From Chrysochromulina tobinii (Eukaryota; Haptophyta; Prymnesiales; Chrysochromulinaceae), in NCBI GenBank assembly GCA_001275005.1, contig JWZX01003060.1, forward strand, positions 1 through 31,051: a stretch of 31,051 nt of DNA, given 5' to 3'. The notes under the pieces were generated by a model. It was not told the DNA's origin, searched no databases, and was given only the letters and a program-made list of their open reading frames with translations. The translations under genes were made by a program, and so were the position numbers. Positions within the stretch are counted from its first letter, which is position 1. Each line of letters opens with the position of its first letter. Below, piece by piece: positions 10,120 to 19,291 of the stretch.

Positions 10120-10321
10120 CGCGGGGGGAACACGAAAGTTATGCAAGTTCGGCCATTTGCTTCGTGAAATTGGCATAACGAGGGCCTCTAGTGTGTGTGT
10201 GCATAGCCCACGAAAACGCTCCGTTCCCTATGGTACAGTAGTTTTGGGGCCCTCGCGCGATTCTTGTTGACGCGACTTTGTTGGCGCTGGTGGCAGGCCG
10301 CTGGTCGCCGCAGACACTTTC

Positions 10322-10774
10322 ATGGAGACCATGAAGGAGTATGGATACGAAGACCTTGTAAGTCCTCACAGTGCTTCGAGGTCGGGCGGCGATAGTATGT
10401 CATCACGCCTCGCTCGACAGCGGCAGCAGCGGTCCATGCTGCGGACGGCTGCGTTTCCTGTCGAGGTCGGAGAGATTGCAGCTGCGTCGACTGCTGTGGT
10501 AAGCGAGCTGAAAATCCTGCAGACAGAGGTTGCCAACTCGGGCAGAATGATCTCGAGTCTGACAGCTCAGCTTAGGAAAAGCGATGCGGAGATAGAGGCG
10601 ATGGGCCAGAACACAGAGCGTATGGCTGCGGAGCTCAGGCTACTAAGGGCTCAGCAAGCGGACCTTACTAACGTCCAGGCAGCTCCTGCCAGCAGGACTC
10701 CTACTGCAATGGGGCCCATGGTGGTAAATGTATCAATTGACGATGACGACATGCTCACAGTCAGCATAACATAG
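10322..10774 (+). CDS. Small coiled-coil hypothetical protein
   Basis: The 150-residue frame starts at ATG 10322 and is not GC-saturated like the antisense shadow frames, which favours real coding. Residues about 55-115 show regular heptads (for example V-V-S-E-L-K-I-L-Q, then I-S-S-L-T-A-Q-L) typical of a parallel coiled coil. The C-terminus carries D-D-D-D followed by a short hydrophobic end. There is no recognisable family. GTAAGT at 10358 and GTAAGC at 10498 could be splice donors, so the true exon structure may differ. It is divergent from the GGT gene about 150-200 bp away and may share its promoter region. Confidence 0.5.
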   Translation: METMKEYGYEDLVSPHSASRSGGDSMSSRLARQRQQRSMLRTAAFPVEVGEIAAASTAVVSELKILQTEVANSGRMISSLTAQLRKSDAEIEAMGQNTERMAAELRLLRAQQADLTNVQAAPASRTPTAMGPMVVNVSIDDDDMLTVSIT

Positions 10775-11232
10775 GCGGCGATCCGAACGCGGCGATCAAC
10801 ATCGGCCGAGACCCTGCGCTCCTAGCGCGCGCGGTCTGCCTCCGATGAGGGTTCGCCGCATCAGTGCAAGCAAGCAAGCTAATTAGTCGAAACAATGCGT
10901 GTCCCTGCTCCCGCGGTGTCTTGTTACGTCCGATGTACATTGTAGATTTTGATTTGTTCGTCTGAGCGCGGTCCTCGAGTGTATAGGTTCCCAAAACGGC
11001 TCTAGTTTCCGGCGTTGAGTTGGTAGTCGTTATTTAGGGTACGAAGGCTTCCTTCTCCTACACCGACCCGGTCCGGTGTCCCCTGGTGTGCGCTTCGCAC
11101 GCTCATCGACGTCAAGCACGTATCGAGGCGTGTGCACAGAGACGCTGTGGGCCACAGTCAGGCGACATCTCCGCGCGATCTCCTAAGAGTCTCGATTTCC
11201 CATCACGATCATCAAGTTTATCTCACCAACGA
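10775..11232. other. Intergenic region upstream of LysRS
   Basis: No family-like frame is seen. The LysRS frame stays open upstream to an ATG at 11086, so part of this stretch could be N-terminal coding or 5' UTR. Confidence 0.5.
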
Positions 11233-13128
11233 ATGCACATGCTCATCTTCGCTGGATTGACGGCGCGGGCGATGCATGTGGTGCCGCAGGCCGTACTCGT
11301 ACGTGCTACCGCTCGCATGTTACCCGCAGTTCTTGCTGCTCGCCGCCCGACGGCGCGGATGATGTGCACAGTCCACCTTGCAGAGCTGGAAAGTGAGATC
11401 GCAGAGCAGGGCGAGCGCGTCAAGGAGCTCAAGGCTGCCGCGAAGGTAGGCAAAGCAGAGAAGGCGGAGGTCGATGCGGCAGTGCAATTACTCCTCGAGC
11501 TCAAGGCAAAGGCGGCGCCAACGCCGGCAGCATCAAAGCCAACCAAGCCACCACCAACAACGACCACCAAAGAACCAGCACCAACGCCCACCAAGCGTGC
11601 AGCGCCTTCGAATGCCGACGCCGAGGAGGAGCTCTCCGTCGACGAGCTGATGGTTCGTAGGCTCGCCAAAGTTCAGCAGATGCGCGACGACGGCGTCGAG
11701 CCATACGCGTACTCGTACACTGCCACCCATCTTGCGATGAAGCTCGCGGCAGATTTTGCAACCCTGCAGAATGGCGAGGAGGAAGCGGCGGCGGATGTCG
11801 CTGTGACAGGCCGCATCCTCACGCGTCGAATCTTTGGCAAGCTCGCCTTCTTCACTATTCAAGACGCATCGGGCACACTGCAGCTTTACCTAGAGAAGAA
11901 GCGCCTCGGTGAGGGCTTCGAGTCGCTTCTTTCGCTCACCGATGCAGGCGACATTGTCGGCGCAAGGGGAAGTGTGAAGCGTACCGACAAGGGCGAGCTG
12001 TCAGTGTACGCGCGCGAGTGGACGATGCTTACCAAGGCCATGCGCCCTCTGCCCGACAAGTGGGCGGGGCTGACAGATGTCAACAAACGCTATCGGCAGC
12101 GCTACCTCGACATGATCGTCAATCCGAGCGTGCGGCAAACGTTTGCAACACGAGCGCGCATCACCTCATTCATCCGGCGGCACATGGACGAGCGCGGGTT
12201 TCTCGAGATCGAGACGCCCTGTCTTCAAAGTGAACCCGGCGGTGCAGAGGCCAAGCCATTCGAGACATTCCACAACGCACTCGGCATGCCACTCACGCTG
12301 CGCATCGCCACCGAGCTCTACCTGAAGCGGCTTATCGTAGGCGGCTTCGATCGCGTGTACGAACTCGGGCGCATCTTCCGCAATGAGGGCATCAGCACGC
12401 GCCACAACCCCGAGTTCACGAGCATCGAACTGTACCAAGCGTATGCCGACTACACGGACATGATGGATCTTGCGGAGGCGCTCATCGCCGGTGCCGCGAA
12501 GCAGGTCACTGGCGGCACCGTCGTCCAGTACCAGGGAACCACGGTTGACCTCACGCCGCCATGGCGTCGTGTCACGATGAGCGACCTTGTGCGCGAGGCT
12601 ATGCCCAACGGCTTCGATTTTGCCGCGCTCACTGGCGCAGAGGGCGATCTTGCGCGTGCGCGTGAGGCGGCGGCTGCGGCTGGTGTGCCCAATGTCAACG
12701 AGTGCCAGACAGTCGGCAAGGTGCTCGCGCTGTGCTTCGACGAGCTCTGTGAAGGAAATCTAATACAACCGACGTTCGTAACCGAGTACCCCACGGAGAT
12801 CAGCCCGCTGGCGAAGCCGCATCGCAGCAAGCCGGGCGTGACAGAGCGCTTTGAGCTCTTTGTCGTCGGACGCGAGCTGGCGAACGCCTTCTCCGAGCTG
12901 ACCGACCCAGTCGACCAGCGGCAACGTTTCGAGGCCCAGGCCGCCAAGAAAGCGGCAGGTGATGAGGAGGCGTGCGGTGTGGACGAGGACTTCCTGAACG
13001 CGCTCGAGCACGGCATGCCCCCCTGCGGCGGAATGGGCATTGGCATCGATCGGCTTATCATGCTGCTGACAGATTCCGCCTCGATCAAGGACGTGATCGC
13101 GTTTCCGCTGCTCCGCCCCGAGAGCTAA
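11233..13128 (+). CDS. Class II lysyl-tRNA synthetase with N-terminal WHEP domain
   Basis: It charges tRNA-Lys using ATP. The start at 11233 (M-H-M-L-I-F) gives 631 residues; an in-frame ATG at 11086 would add 49. The N-terminus is hydrophobic and Arg-rich without acidic residues over about 45 residues, like a mitochondrial or dual-targeting presequence. A WHEP helix-turn-helix follows at about 11370-11520 ([12 protein letters not shown], then [12 protein letters not shown]), then a Pro/Thr/Lys linker. An OB-fold anticodon-binding domain follows. The catalytic core has motif 1 (F-L-E-I-E-T-P with G-G-A-E-A-K-P-F, from about 12200), motif 2 ([16 protein letters not shown], about 12370) and motif 3 (G-M-G-I-G-I-D-R-L, about 13030). 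These are lysine-type rather than Asp/Asn-type. No intron is needed. Confidence 0.95.
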   Translation: MHMLIFAGLTARAMHVVPQAVLVRATARMLPAVLAARRPTARMMCTVHLAELESEIAEQGERVKELKAAAKVGKAEKAEVDAAVQLLLELKAKAAPTPAASKPTKPPPTTTTKEPAPTPTKRAAPSNADAEEELSVDELMVRRLAKVQQMRDDGVEPYAYSYTATHLAMKLAADFATLQNGEEEAAADVAVTGRILTRRIFGKLAFFTIQDASGTLQLYLEKKRLGEGFESLLSLTDAGDIVGARGSVKRTDKGELSVYAREWTMLTKAMRPLPDKWAGLTDVNKRYRQRYLDMIVNPSVRQTFATRARITSFIRRHMDERGFLEIETPCLQSEPGGAEAKPFETFHNALGMPLTLRIATELYLKRLIVGGFDRVYELGRIFRNEGISTRHNPEFTSIELYQAYADYTDMMDLAEALIAGAAKQVTGGTVVQYQGTTVDLTPPWRRVTMSDLVREAMPNGFDFAALTGAEGDLARAREAAAAAGVPNVNECQTVGKVLALCFDELCEGNLIQPTFVTEYPTEISPLAKPHRSKPGVTERFELFVVGRELANAFSELTDPVDQRQRFEAQAAKKAAGDEEACGVDEDFLNALEHGMPPCGGMGIGIDRLIMLLTDSASIKDVIAFPLLRPES

Positions 13129-13444
13129 GCGTGACAACCGCTGGGTTCGTTGGTCTCTCTGCACTGTTCGGCTCTACGTCATCGTGATGCGATACTCACG
13201 TGCGACCTGCCAGGGCGGTGAGCCGTCGGGAGCCCGTCCACTGGTCCGACACGCCTGGGCCACGCGCAACGACCAACGAGTACGCTCATGCACGCGGAGC
13301 TGGGGAGCTCTCGCACATGGTCGCCGGTCAGGTTCACAGCTCGGTGTCGTCGCAATCAAGTTTCCTGTGATGAAGAGATCACTTTCACCAGTCTTTCACA
13401 AGTGTTACTTTATCCGATATGCGACTCCCTTGCGTTGACGGAAA
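13129..13444. other. Intergenic region between LysRS and apyrase
   Basis: No recognisable gene is seen. An upstream apyrase exon carrying a signal anchor could lie here, because the apyrase frame opens with only a short hydrophobic stretch, but I cannot identify one. Confidence 0.4.
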
Positions 13445-14909
13445 ATGTGGGTAGGTCTAGTTGCTCTTGGCACGGCGACCAATTACGGACTCATTTTCGA
13501 CGCCGGGTCCTCGGGCTCGCGTATCCATGTCTATACGTGGAAGACCGGCGGCGGCGGGCCAAAGAATGAGTTCGACCTCGTGTCTGACGACCTGCTTAAG
13601 ATCAAGCCGGGACTTTCGGCGTTCAAGGACAGCTCGCAGGCGGCTGGCGCCTCGCTCGCCCCGTTGATTGAATTTGCCAAGCAGAAGATCCCCGCCGAGC
13701 ATATTGCGTCCACGCCCATGTTCTTGATGGCAACCGCAGGGCTGCGCATGGTGGGCGAGGGTCCGAAGGACGCCATCTTGAGTTCTGTTTGCTCGTATCT
13801 AAGCACCACAGGCTTCCACTTCCGCTGTGAGTGGGCGGGCGTGCTCGACGGCCGGGACGAGGGCCTCTACGGCTGGGTGACAGTCAATTACCTCCTCGAC
13901 GCGCTCTACCACAGCGGCGGCACAAGCGACCCAGTTGGGACTATAGACCTTGGTGGCGGCTCAGTGCAGATCGTCTTTTCGATGCCCTCAACGAGCAGCG
14001 CGCCGCCGGGTTACACAGAGCAGCTCGATTTTGCGGGGCGCAAGCACAATGTGTACGTCAAGTCGCACCTCGGCTTCGGCCTCGATGCGGCGCGGAAGTC
14101 TCTGCTCGACTTGATCACCAAACCCTTCAAGGTGGAAGGGTTTCAAGGCCATGTGTCGCACCCGTGCCTACCCTTAAGTGTCAAGATGGAGCATGATGGC
14201 ATCGTGCTCGAGGGCAGTGGGAGCTGGCTTGAATGCCGCAAGCTTCAGATGGGCCTGTTCCAGCGTCCACCGTGTCAGCACTCGTCGTGCTCGTGGGGCG
14301 GCGCTTACCAGCCTCCGCTGCCCGCTGCCCAATTCTACGGATTCTCATACCTCTACGACCGCACCGCCGCCATCGGCCTCCTAGATGGCCAACCCGCACA
14401 GTTCGGATCTGCGCCTATGAGCCGCGCGGATATCGATGCCAGGGGCGCTGAGCTGTGTGCGCTGAGCGCGGCGGACGTGGCGTCGCGCTTCCGAAGGCAT
14501 CAGGACGCGTCGAAGTCTAACGACTTTTGTGGAGACGTGGCGTACCTCTCTGCTCTTCTTGAGAACTTTGGCTTCGCCGAGCACACGACGCTGACGATGA
14601 CCAACAAGATCAAGGACGTCGAGCTCGTGTGGACCCTCGGGGCGATGCTCGCCAAGTCGGCCGAGCTCTCCAGTCGCGCCGGCTACTTTTCGAGCTTCCC
14701 GATCGTCATCTTCTTCGTGCTCCTGGCGGTACGCCAGAGCGCACGCGACTGTGTCTGCACACGCGTGCGCCATCCGCCGCATGCCCGCGCTCACCGCCTG
14801 ATGCTAACCGTGTCCTCAGGGTGGTCTCTTCTTTATGATTTCGGCGCAGTACCCGAAGTCGAACTACGGACGCGTAGGGCAGCCGCTTCAAGGCCACGAC
14901 TCAGATTGA
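13445..14909 (+). CDS. Apyrase / nucleoside triphosphate diphosphohydrolase (GDA1/CD39 family)
   Basis: It hydrolyses nucleoside tri- and diphosphates in the Golgi lumen or outside the cell. All five apyrase conserved regions are visible: ACR1 D-A-G-S-S-G-S-R-I-H-V-Y, ACR2 M-A-T-A-G-L-R, ACR3 E-G-L-Y-G-W-V-T-V-N-Y-L-L, ACR4 I-D-L-G-G-G-S-V-Q-I-V-F and ACR5 V-E-L-V-W-T-L-G-A-M-L. Exon 1 runs 13445-14728. A 91-nt intron (14729-14819) follows, and exon 2 (14820-14909) ends in TGA. The spliced C-terminus gives one transmembrane helix (F-P-I-V-I-F-F-V-L-L-A-G-G-L-F-F-M-I) and a short tail ending H-D-S-D. Read unspliced, the helix is broken by an Arg/Cys-rich stretch. ATG 13445 leaves only a short hydrophobic N-terminus, so an upstream exon is possible. 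ACR1 looks closest to ENTPD5 and Golgi apyrases. Confidence 0.92.
14729..14819 (+). other. 91-nt GT-AG intron in apyrase gene
   Basis: The donor is GCG|GTACGC and the acceptor TCCTCAG|G. A strong GCTAAC branch-point match lies at 14803-14808, 11 nt before the acceptor AG ends. The intron is phase 0, and its removal restores a hydrophobic helix across the junction. Confidence 0.88.
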
Positions 14910-15807
14910 GAACGGTTCTCGACCGAGGCTTCAGCATGTGCGAGAGGGCTGGTGCATGCGCATTGAATCCCCCGCGACCGCGTACAAACTTCTGCATCAG
15001 AATTATGCTGCAACGCAGCATGGACCGCCGACTCAGGTCCTTAGAGCTTAGAAGTACACGTAACTATGTCCAAACGGGCGCCGGACGGGTATGGATATCG
15101 GACTGATTCCGATTCGTGGCAGGGTGAAGCGTTAGTCTGTTTGGTTGAGAGAATTTGTGTGGGGCCGGGCGAGTAAAAGGAGCGAAAGTACGAATCAGCT
15201 GTGCGAGCTGAACCTGAACGGTGCACACGCGAGATAGGCGAGAGGACTCGGCGAGACGCGTGCACCGACGCGAAGGGGCGGAGCGATCATAATCCTCCCG
15301 GGACCGAAAAAAGAACAATTGTGAACGTTCATAATATGTGTAAGAGTTAGTGTAAAATTGCGCGTGTAGCGTGTTACATTTCGGCATGTTAGACGGGGAA
15401 TCACGCACACGTACCTCCCTCACCTCCTCCCCACGACGCCACGAGCCGCGTTCAAGGAGAGTACAAACTACCCGCCGATCGAAGCAAGCCACAAGCCAGG
15501 AGTTCAAGTTACTACATAAACAACAGACAACCTGAGGAAGCCTATCGAATGTCGCTTTCGAGGCTAGCAGTGGCGGGGAGAGTCGACGCACGACTCGAGT
15601 CAGAAATGTCAGAACATGATGAGACTCACAAGAACGGTCGAAAGAGCACGAGCGGGAAGGAGACCAGGAGGAGACACGTCATATGGTGATAGCCTGCGTG
15701 CCCTCAGAGTACTGATAGAGATCGAAGAGAGTAAGCCAGGAACTGTAGCCAGGACGAGACGAAGAAGTTTCAAGTTTCGAGTTTCGTCGCGTGTGCTCGT
15801 TGCGCGG
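14910..15807. other. Intergenic region upstream of GAPDH-like gene
   Basis: This is the least GC-rich stretch of the window (for example 15300-15380) and shows no family-like frame. The GAPDH-like frame is open back to ATG 15616, but residues before 15808 are Arg-rich without features. The right part is purine-rich and is probably 5' UTR or promoter. Confidence 0.5.
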
Positions 15808-17070
15808 ATGGAGCGGTTGTCGGGGGGGCGAGGCTGGGACTTACTGACGAGGCTCCGTAGCATGAAGAAGCTTCAGGAGGCGGCGGGGCACGCGAAAACG
15901 TCGGCACGAGTGCGCAAGATATTAGGGATCCAGGAGGATCCTAATCTCAAGGTTGGAATCAATGGCTTTGGCCGGCTGGGTCGGCTTGTCGCACGAGCCA
16001 TAATGGAGACAGACGGCGTGGACCTCATCGCGATCAACGACCCGTATGTGGACGCCGAGTACATGGCGTACATGCTGCAGCACGACGAGGTCCACGGCCC
16101 GTGCCGCCACACCGTCGAAGCGCCCGACCGGCACACGCTGATCATCAACGGCCGGCAGGTCACACTGATGAACACGCGCGAGCCGTCGAAGGTGGACTGG
16201 CGAAGCGGCGGCGCGCGATACATCATCGAAGCGAGCGGCCGCTTCACGTCGGCCAAGGCGGCACGTGATCATCTCTACGGCGGCGCCGAGCACGTGATCA
16301 TTGCGGCGGCGTGCACAGACGTGCCGCAGCTTCTTGCCGGGGTCAATCAGACCCATTACAAGGGCGAGGCGATAGTGTCGTGTGGCTCAGCGGCGGCGCA
16401 TTGCCTCGCGCTATTCATCAAGGTGGTCGAGGACGCGTTTGGCATCGCGCTAGCCTCGGCGAGCGTCTTGCAGGTCTGTTCAACCCAAGAGCTCCAGCAG
16501 GTCTGTGCGGGGCCAGCCGGAGAGAATGGCCTCGACTGGCGGAGCAGCACCGGCGGCAGCAAGGACGTTATTCCGACCGTTGCGGAAGCTGTAGGCGCAG
16601 TACGATCCATGTTGCCCGATCTGGCCGACAACCTGTTCGGGGCCGCCTTCCGCGTACCCGCTGCGGACGGCAGCGCCTCGGTCATTGACCTGACTGTGGA
16701 GCTGAAAACGGGGGCTGACCTTGAGCAGATTCGTGCCGCTGTGAGTGCGGCTGCGAGCTGCGAGCCGATGCGCGGCCGGCTGGGCTTCCGCGACGACGAC
16801 GTGGACGGGTCCGACTTTGAGGCCGACGGCCGCTCCGCCATTTTTGACGGTCGCGCGAGCATGGCGCTCAGCCCGACGTTTGTGAAGCTCGTGGTATGGT
16901 ACCCGGGAGATTGGGCATACGCTCGCCGCCTGGTCGAGCTTTTGTTGCACATGCAAGCGACCGATCGCGGGGCCGGGGTCCCTCACATGCAACTGCCGCC
17001 GGGGTCGCCAGCCGGTGGCGGTGCGGCGGACGAGGAGGGCGAGGATGGTAACGTCGGCAATAATGTTTGA
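15808..17070 (+). CDS. GAPDH-fold protein without catalytic residues (predicted pseudoenzyme)
   Basis: The fold is clearly glyceraldehyde-3-phosphate dehydrogenase: Rossmann motif V-G-I-N-G-F-G-R-L-G-R-L-V near 15955, A-F-R-V-P (the phosphate-site Arg is kept) near 16650, and S-D-F, I-F-D and F-V-K-L-V-V-W-Y near the end. The catalytic S-N-A-S-C-T-T-N-C is replaced by S-C-G-S-A-A-A-H-C: the nucleophile Cys149 is Ala (16390-16392), and Thr150 is also Ala. The partner His176 is Gln (16471-16473). Thr208-Gly209 of the phosphate site are Ala-Glu, and Asn313 in W-Y-D-N-E is Gly. Dehydrogenase activity is therefore not expected, although NAD may still bind. Possible starts are ATG 15808, 15862 and 15616; none shows a clear transit peptide. 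After the fold there is a Gly/Asp/Glu-rich tail of about 35 residues. The frame is fully open and codon use matches its neighbours, which argues against a decaying pseudogene. Confidence 0.85.
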   Translation: MERLSGGRGWDLLTRLRSMKKLQEAAGHAKTSARVRKILGIQEDPNLKVGINGFGRLGRLVARAIMETDGVDLIAINDPYVDAEYMAYMLQHDEVHGPCRHTVEAPDRHTLIINGRQVTLMNTREPSKVDWRSGGARYIIEASGRFTSAKAARDHLYGGAEHVIIAAACTDVPQLLAGVNQTHYKGEAIVSCGSAAAHCLALFIKVVEDAFGIALASASVLQVCSTQELQQVCAGPAGENGLDWRSSTGGSKDVIPTVAEAVGAVRSMLPDLADNLFGAAFRVPAADGSASVIDLTVELKTGADLEQIRAAVSAAASCEPMRGRLGFRDDDVDGSDFEADGRSAIFDGRASMALSPTFVKLVVWYPGDWAYARRLVELLLHMQATDRGAGVPHMQLPPGSPAGGGAADEEGEDGNVGNNV

Positions 17071-17191
17071 GAGCCGTGGTGTGCTCTATACTTTCAAACA
17101 TTCGACAAACTTTCTTTAAAAAGCTGCATGTGCTGGTCCGCATCTTTGGGACTCGTTGCTGCGCGCTCGTTTTTCACGGTACAGGATTCTT

Positions 17192-18868
17192 ATGCTGCCC
17201 CCACACCGCGGCGGGCGTCCGCCATTATTATGGCACTTCGTCGTCGCCATGAGCCTCGCGCCTTTCGTTGCCGAGTCGAAGCCCGTTTTGACTGACAAGA
17301 ACCCAGATTGCAAGGGCTGGGCAACTTCCGGCGAGTGCGCGCGCAACCCTGATTTCATGAACGAAAACTGCGCCGCCTCGTGCGCCGAGAACCCCAAGGA
17401 TACCATCGGAGAGCCCGAACAATGCGCCGGGTGGGCCGACCAGGGCGAATGCACGCGCAACCCCAAGTTTATGCTCTCCGAATGCCCGAAGAACTGTAAG
17501 GCGCAGCGCGCCGCCGTGCATGAGGGCTTGCTGGATGAGAAGCTCGAGTGCATCGACGTGGCAACAAATGCCAGCTGCGCAAAGGATGAGTCGCTGAGGC
17601 AGCAGTGTGCCGGCACCTGCTTCACGCACTCTATCTGCGGGACAGAGGCCGATCCGCAAGAATGCGGGAAGGCCATGCGCTGCCGCGAGCTCAAGGATGA
17701 CTACGCTGACTGTCCGGATCGAGTGCGCAAGAGCGGATGCTTCGATGCCAGCACGGCATCCACGCTTCTGAAGAATTGCTATCTTTCATGCGCGCGTCTC
17801 GACACTGCGGGCCTGCTCCAGCGGTACCGGCTCAAGTTTACCGTGCGCACGCGTCGTCACGGCATGCTCGACGAAGATCATGTCCTCTGGCGACGGGCGG
17901 GCGCGCCCACGCAACCGCTGCCATGCTGGAAGAGCACGCCCTTTGACCCGCTGCCTGCGGCAACTTGCGAGACGATGCGCGCACAACTGTTGCACCGGTG
18001 GCGCCGTCTGGCGTCGCCGCGCTGTGCGGTGCTGAAGGACACGACGCCTCGTGCACCGACGCGCCGATCTGTACGCGTTCTCCCTCCGGCTCTGGTGCCC
18101 GGGGCCGCGATGGCTAAGGTCGGCAAAGGCGCAGGGCGCGATACCTTGGCAGACGCCGCCGCCCCACCGATAAAAGTGCTCCACATCGCCCTGTCGCCGA
18201 AGATCCGGCTGGTGGAGAACTTCGTCACGGCAGAGGAGGCGGCACACATCATCGAGATCGGCCTTCCCCAAATGCACCGCTCCCTTGCAGGTGGTCGTAC
18301 CGAATCCATCCGTACGAGCAGCACCGGCATGCTGCCCGCACACGACGTGGTCGTGAAGAGCGTCACAGAGCGTGCGGCGCTGCTCACAGGATGTGCGTCC
18401 GCAGCGCGGGCTTGGGGGGGCCGCTCTGCTTGCTCCCGCATGCATGCCCAGCAAACCGACCCACGCGTGCCGCCGCCCCCTGCGCGCGCACCTCACACAG
18501 ACCCATATGACTATATCGAGCCACTTCAGCTAGTCAAGTACACTGAAGGGCAGCGCTACGAGCCTCACTTCGACTTTGGCGAGGCGTGCGACTACGAGGA
18601 GAACCTCTCTAATGGCCATCGCCACGTCACGATGCTTGTGTACCTCAACACCGTGCCCGAAGAATATGGCGGGCACACTGCATTTCCGAAACTCGGGCTG
18701 CAAGTATCGCCCCTTGCCAACTCGGCCATCGTATTTAATGACTGCCTGCCGAATGGCCAAGAGGATCCGCGCACGCTGCATGGTGGCTCGCCGCCTGGCA
18801 ATCACACGAAGATTGCGATCAACATTTGGATTAGGGCGCAGTCGATGCGCAGGGGTTTCTTCGGCTAG
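17192..18868 (+). CDS. ShKT-domain prolyl 4-hydroxylase (2-oxoglutarate/Fe(II) dioxygenase)
   Basis: It hydroxylates proline in secretory-pathway proteins. The N-terminus has a hydrophobic segment (about W-H-F-V-V-A-M-S-L-A-P-F) suitable as signal peptide or anchor. ATG 17192 is preferred over 17156 because it places this closer to the start. Two good ShKT Cys modules follow (each with G-W, then G-E-C-x-R-N-P and a C-x-x-x-C end), and two looser ones up to about 17805. After a basic linker comes the P4Hc domain: R-T-S-S-T-G, then H-F-D (iron ligands His 18566 and Asp 18572), G-G-H-T-A-F-P, then L-H-G-G (distal His 18779) and T-K-I-A-I-N-I-W with the 2-oxoglutarate Lys. Removing a 108-nt intron (18393-18500) gives L-L-T-G-Y-P-Y-D-Y-I-E, the expected family join. 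The linker at about 17820-18150 may contain a further intron. Confidence 0.9.
   Translation: MLPPHRGGRPPLLWHFVVAMSLAPFVAESKPVLTDKNPDCKGWATSGECARNPDFMNENCAASCAENPKDTIGEPEQCAGWADQGECTRNPKFMLSECPKNCKAQRAAVHEGLLDEKLECIDVATNASCAKDESLRQQCAGTCFTHSICGTEADPQECGKAMRCRELKDDYADCPDRVRKSGCFDASTASTLLKNCYLSCARLDTAGLLQRYRLKFTVRTRRHGMLDEDHVLWRRAGAPTQPLPCWKSTPFDPLPAATCETMRAQLLHRWRRLASPRCAVLKDTTPRAPTRRSVRVLPPALVPGAAMAKVGKGAGRDTLADAAAPPIKVLHIALSPKIRLVENFVTAEEAAHIIEIGLPQMHRSLAGGRTESIRTSSTGMLPAHDVVVKSVTERAALLTGCASAARAWGGRSACSRMHAQQTDPRVPPPPARAPHTDPYDYIEPLQLVKYTEGQRYEPHFDFGEACDYEENLSNGHRHVTMLVYLNTVPEEYGGHTAFPKLGLQVSPLANSAIVFNDCLPNGQEDPRTLHGGSPPGNHTKIAINIWIRAQSMRRGFFG
18393..18500 (+). other. 108-nt GT-AG intron in prolyl 4-hydroxylase gene
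   Basis: The donor is GGAT|GTGCGTCC and the acceptor CCTCACACAG|AC, phase 1. Removal creates a Tyr codon and continuous P4H homology. The intron length is a multiple of three and it has no in-frame stop, so retention would add 36 Pro/Ala/Arg-rich residues without breaking the frame. Confidence 0.82.
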
Positions 18869-19291
18869 CGCGGGCCAGGAGCATTGAAAAATAAAAAAGC
18901 GTGACAAAAGCTCCTCTGATCTTCAATAGCCGGCACGTTTGTGTGTTGGCAACGGTATCGTATGTTGGTACGCTTTTTCGGAGTGCAGGAGAACCTAAGG
19001 AGAACCCATGGGAGAACCCTAGAGATCCGCCGGCGCCGGCGCGACGCGCCCTGTGCGCGCTGTGGCCGGGCCGACCGCGCCACGCACCACCGCCACCGCC
19101 CCCCGCGTCGGCGCCCGCATCTGGGCTCTCTCTTCGGCTCTCGCCACAGGACACATAACACTTCGCAGACACTGGGCACTCACCTCGGGCTCTGCATGCC
19201 CGGCGGCCGCGCTCGGGGCTTGGGGAGAGGCTGCGCAGCACCCTGCCAATCGAACGTGTACGTGACATATTCCCACTCTGGCAGTTCACGC
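18869..19291. other. Intergenic region between convergent genes
   Basis: This lies between the 3' ends of the prolyl 4-hydroxylase and IDI-SQS genes. It holds three close copies of a GGAGAACC motif at about 18989-19019 and a GC-rich stretch. No gene is recognised. Confidence 0.55.
18890..18895 (+). terminator. AATAAA, possible polyadenylation signal
   Basis: AATAAA lies 22 nt after the prolyl 4-hydroxylase stop in a short A-rich run. Whether this lineage uses AATAAA is not known from the window, and other genes here show no clear copy at their 3' ends. Confidence 0.3.

Noticed and set aside
10138-10179. GTTATGC/GCATAAC inverted pair considered as a tRNA or attachment site
   Set aside because: There is no cloverleaf or T-loop consensus; the 7-bp arms around a 28-nt interval are too weak to call.
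15064-15591. - strand frame of 175 codons in the intergenic region
   Set aside because: It has no domain, signal or regular composition, and several Cys/Arg runs typical of random frames.
15616-15807. N-terminal extension of the GAPDH-like protein from ATG 15616
   Set aside because: The 64 added residues are Arg-rich without a signal or transit pattern and the DNA is purine-rich like a leader; kept only as an alternative start.
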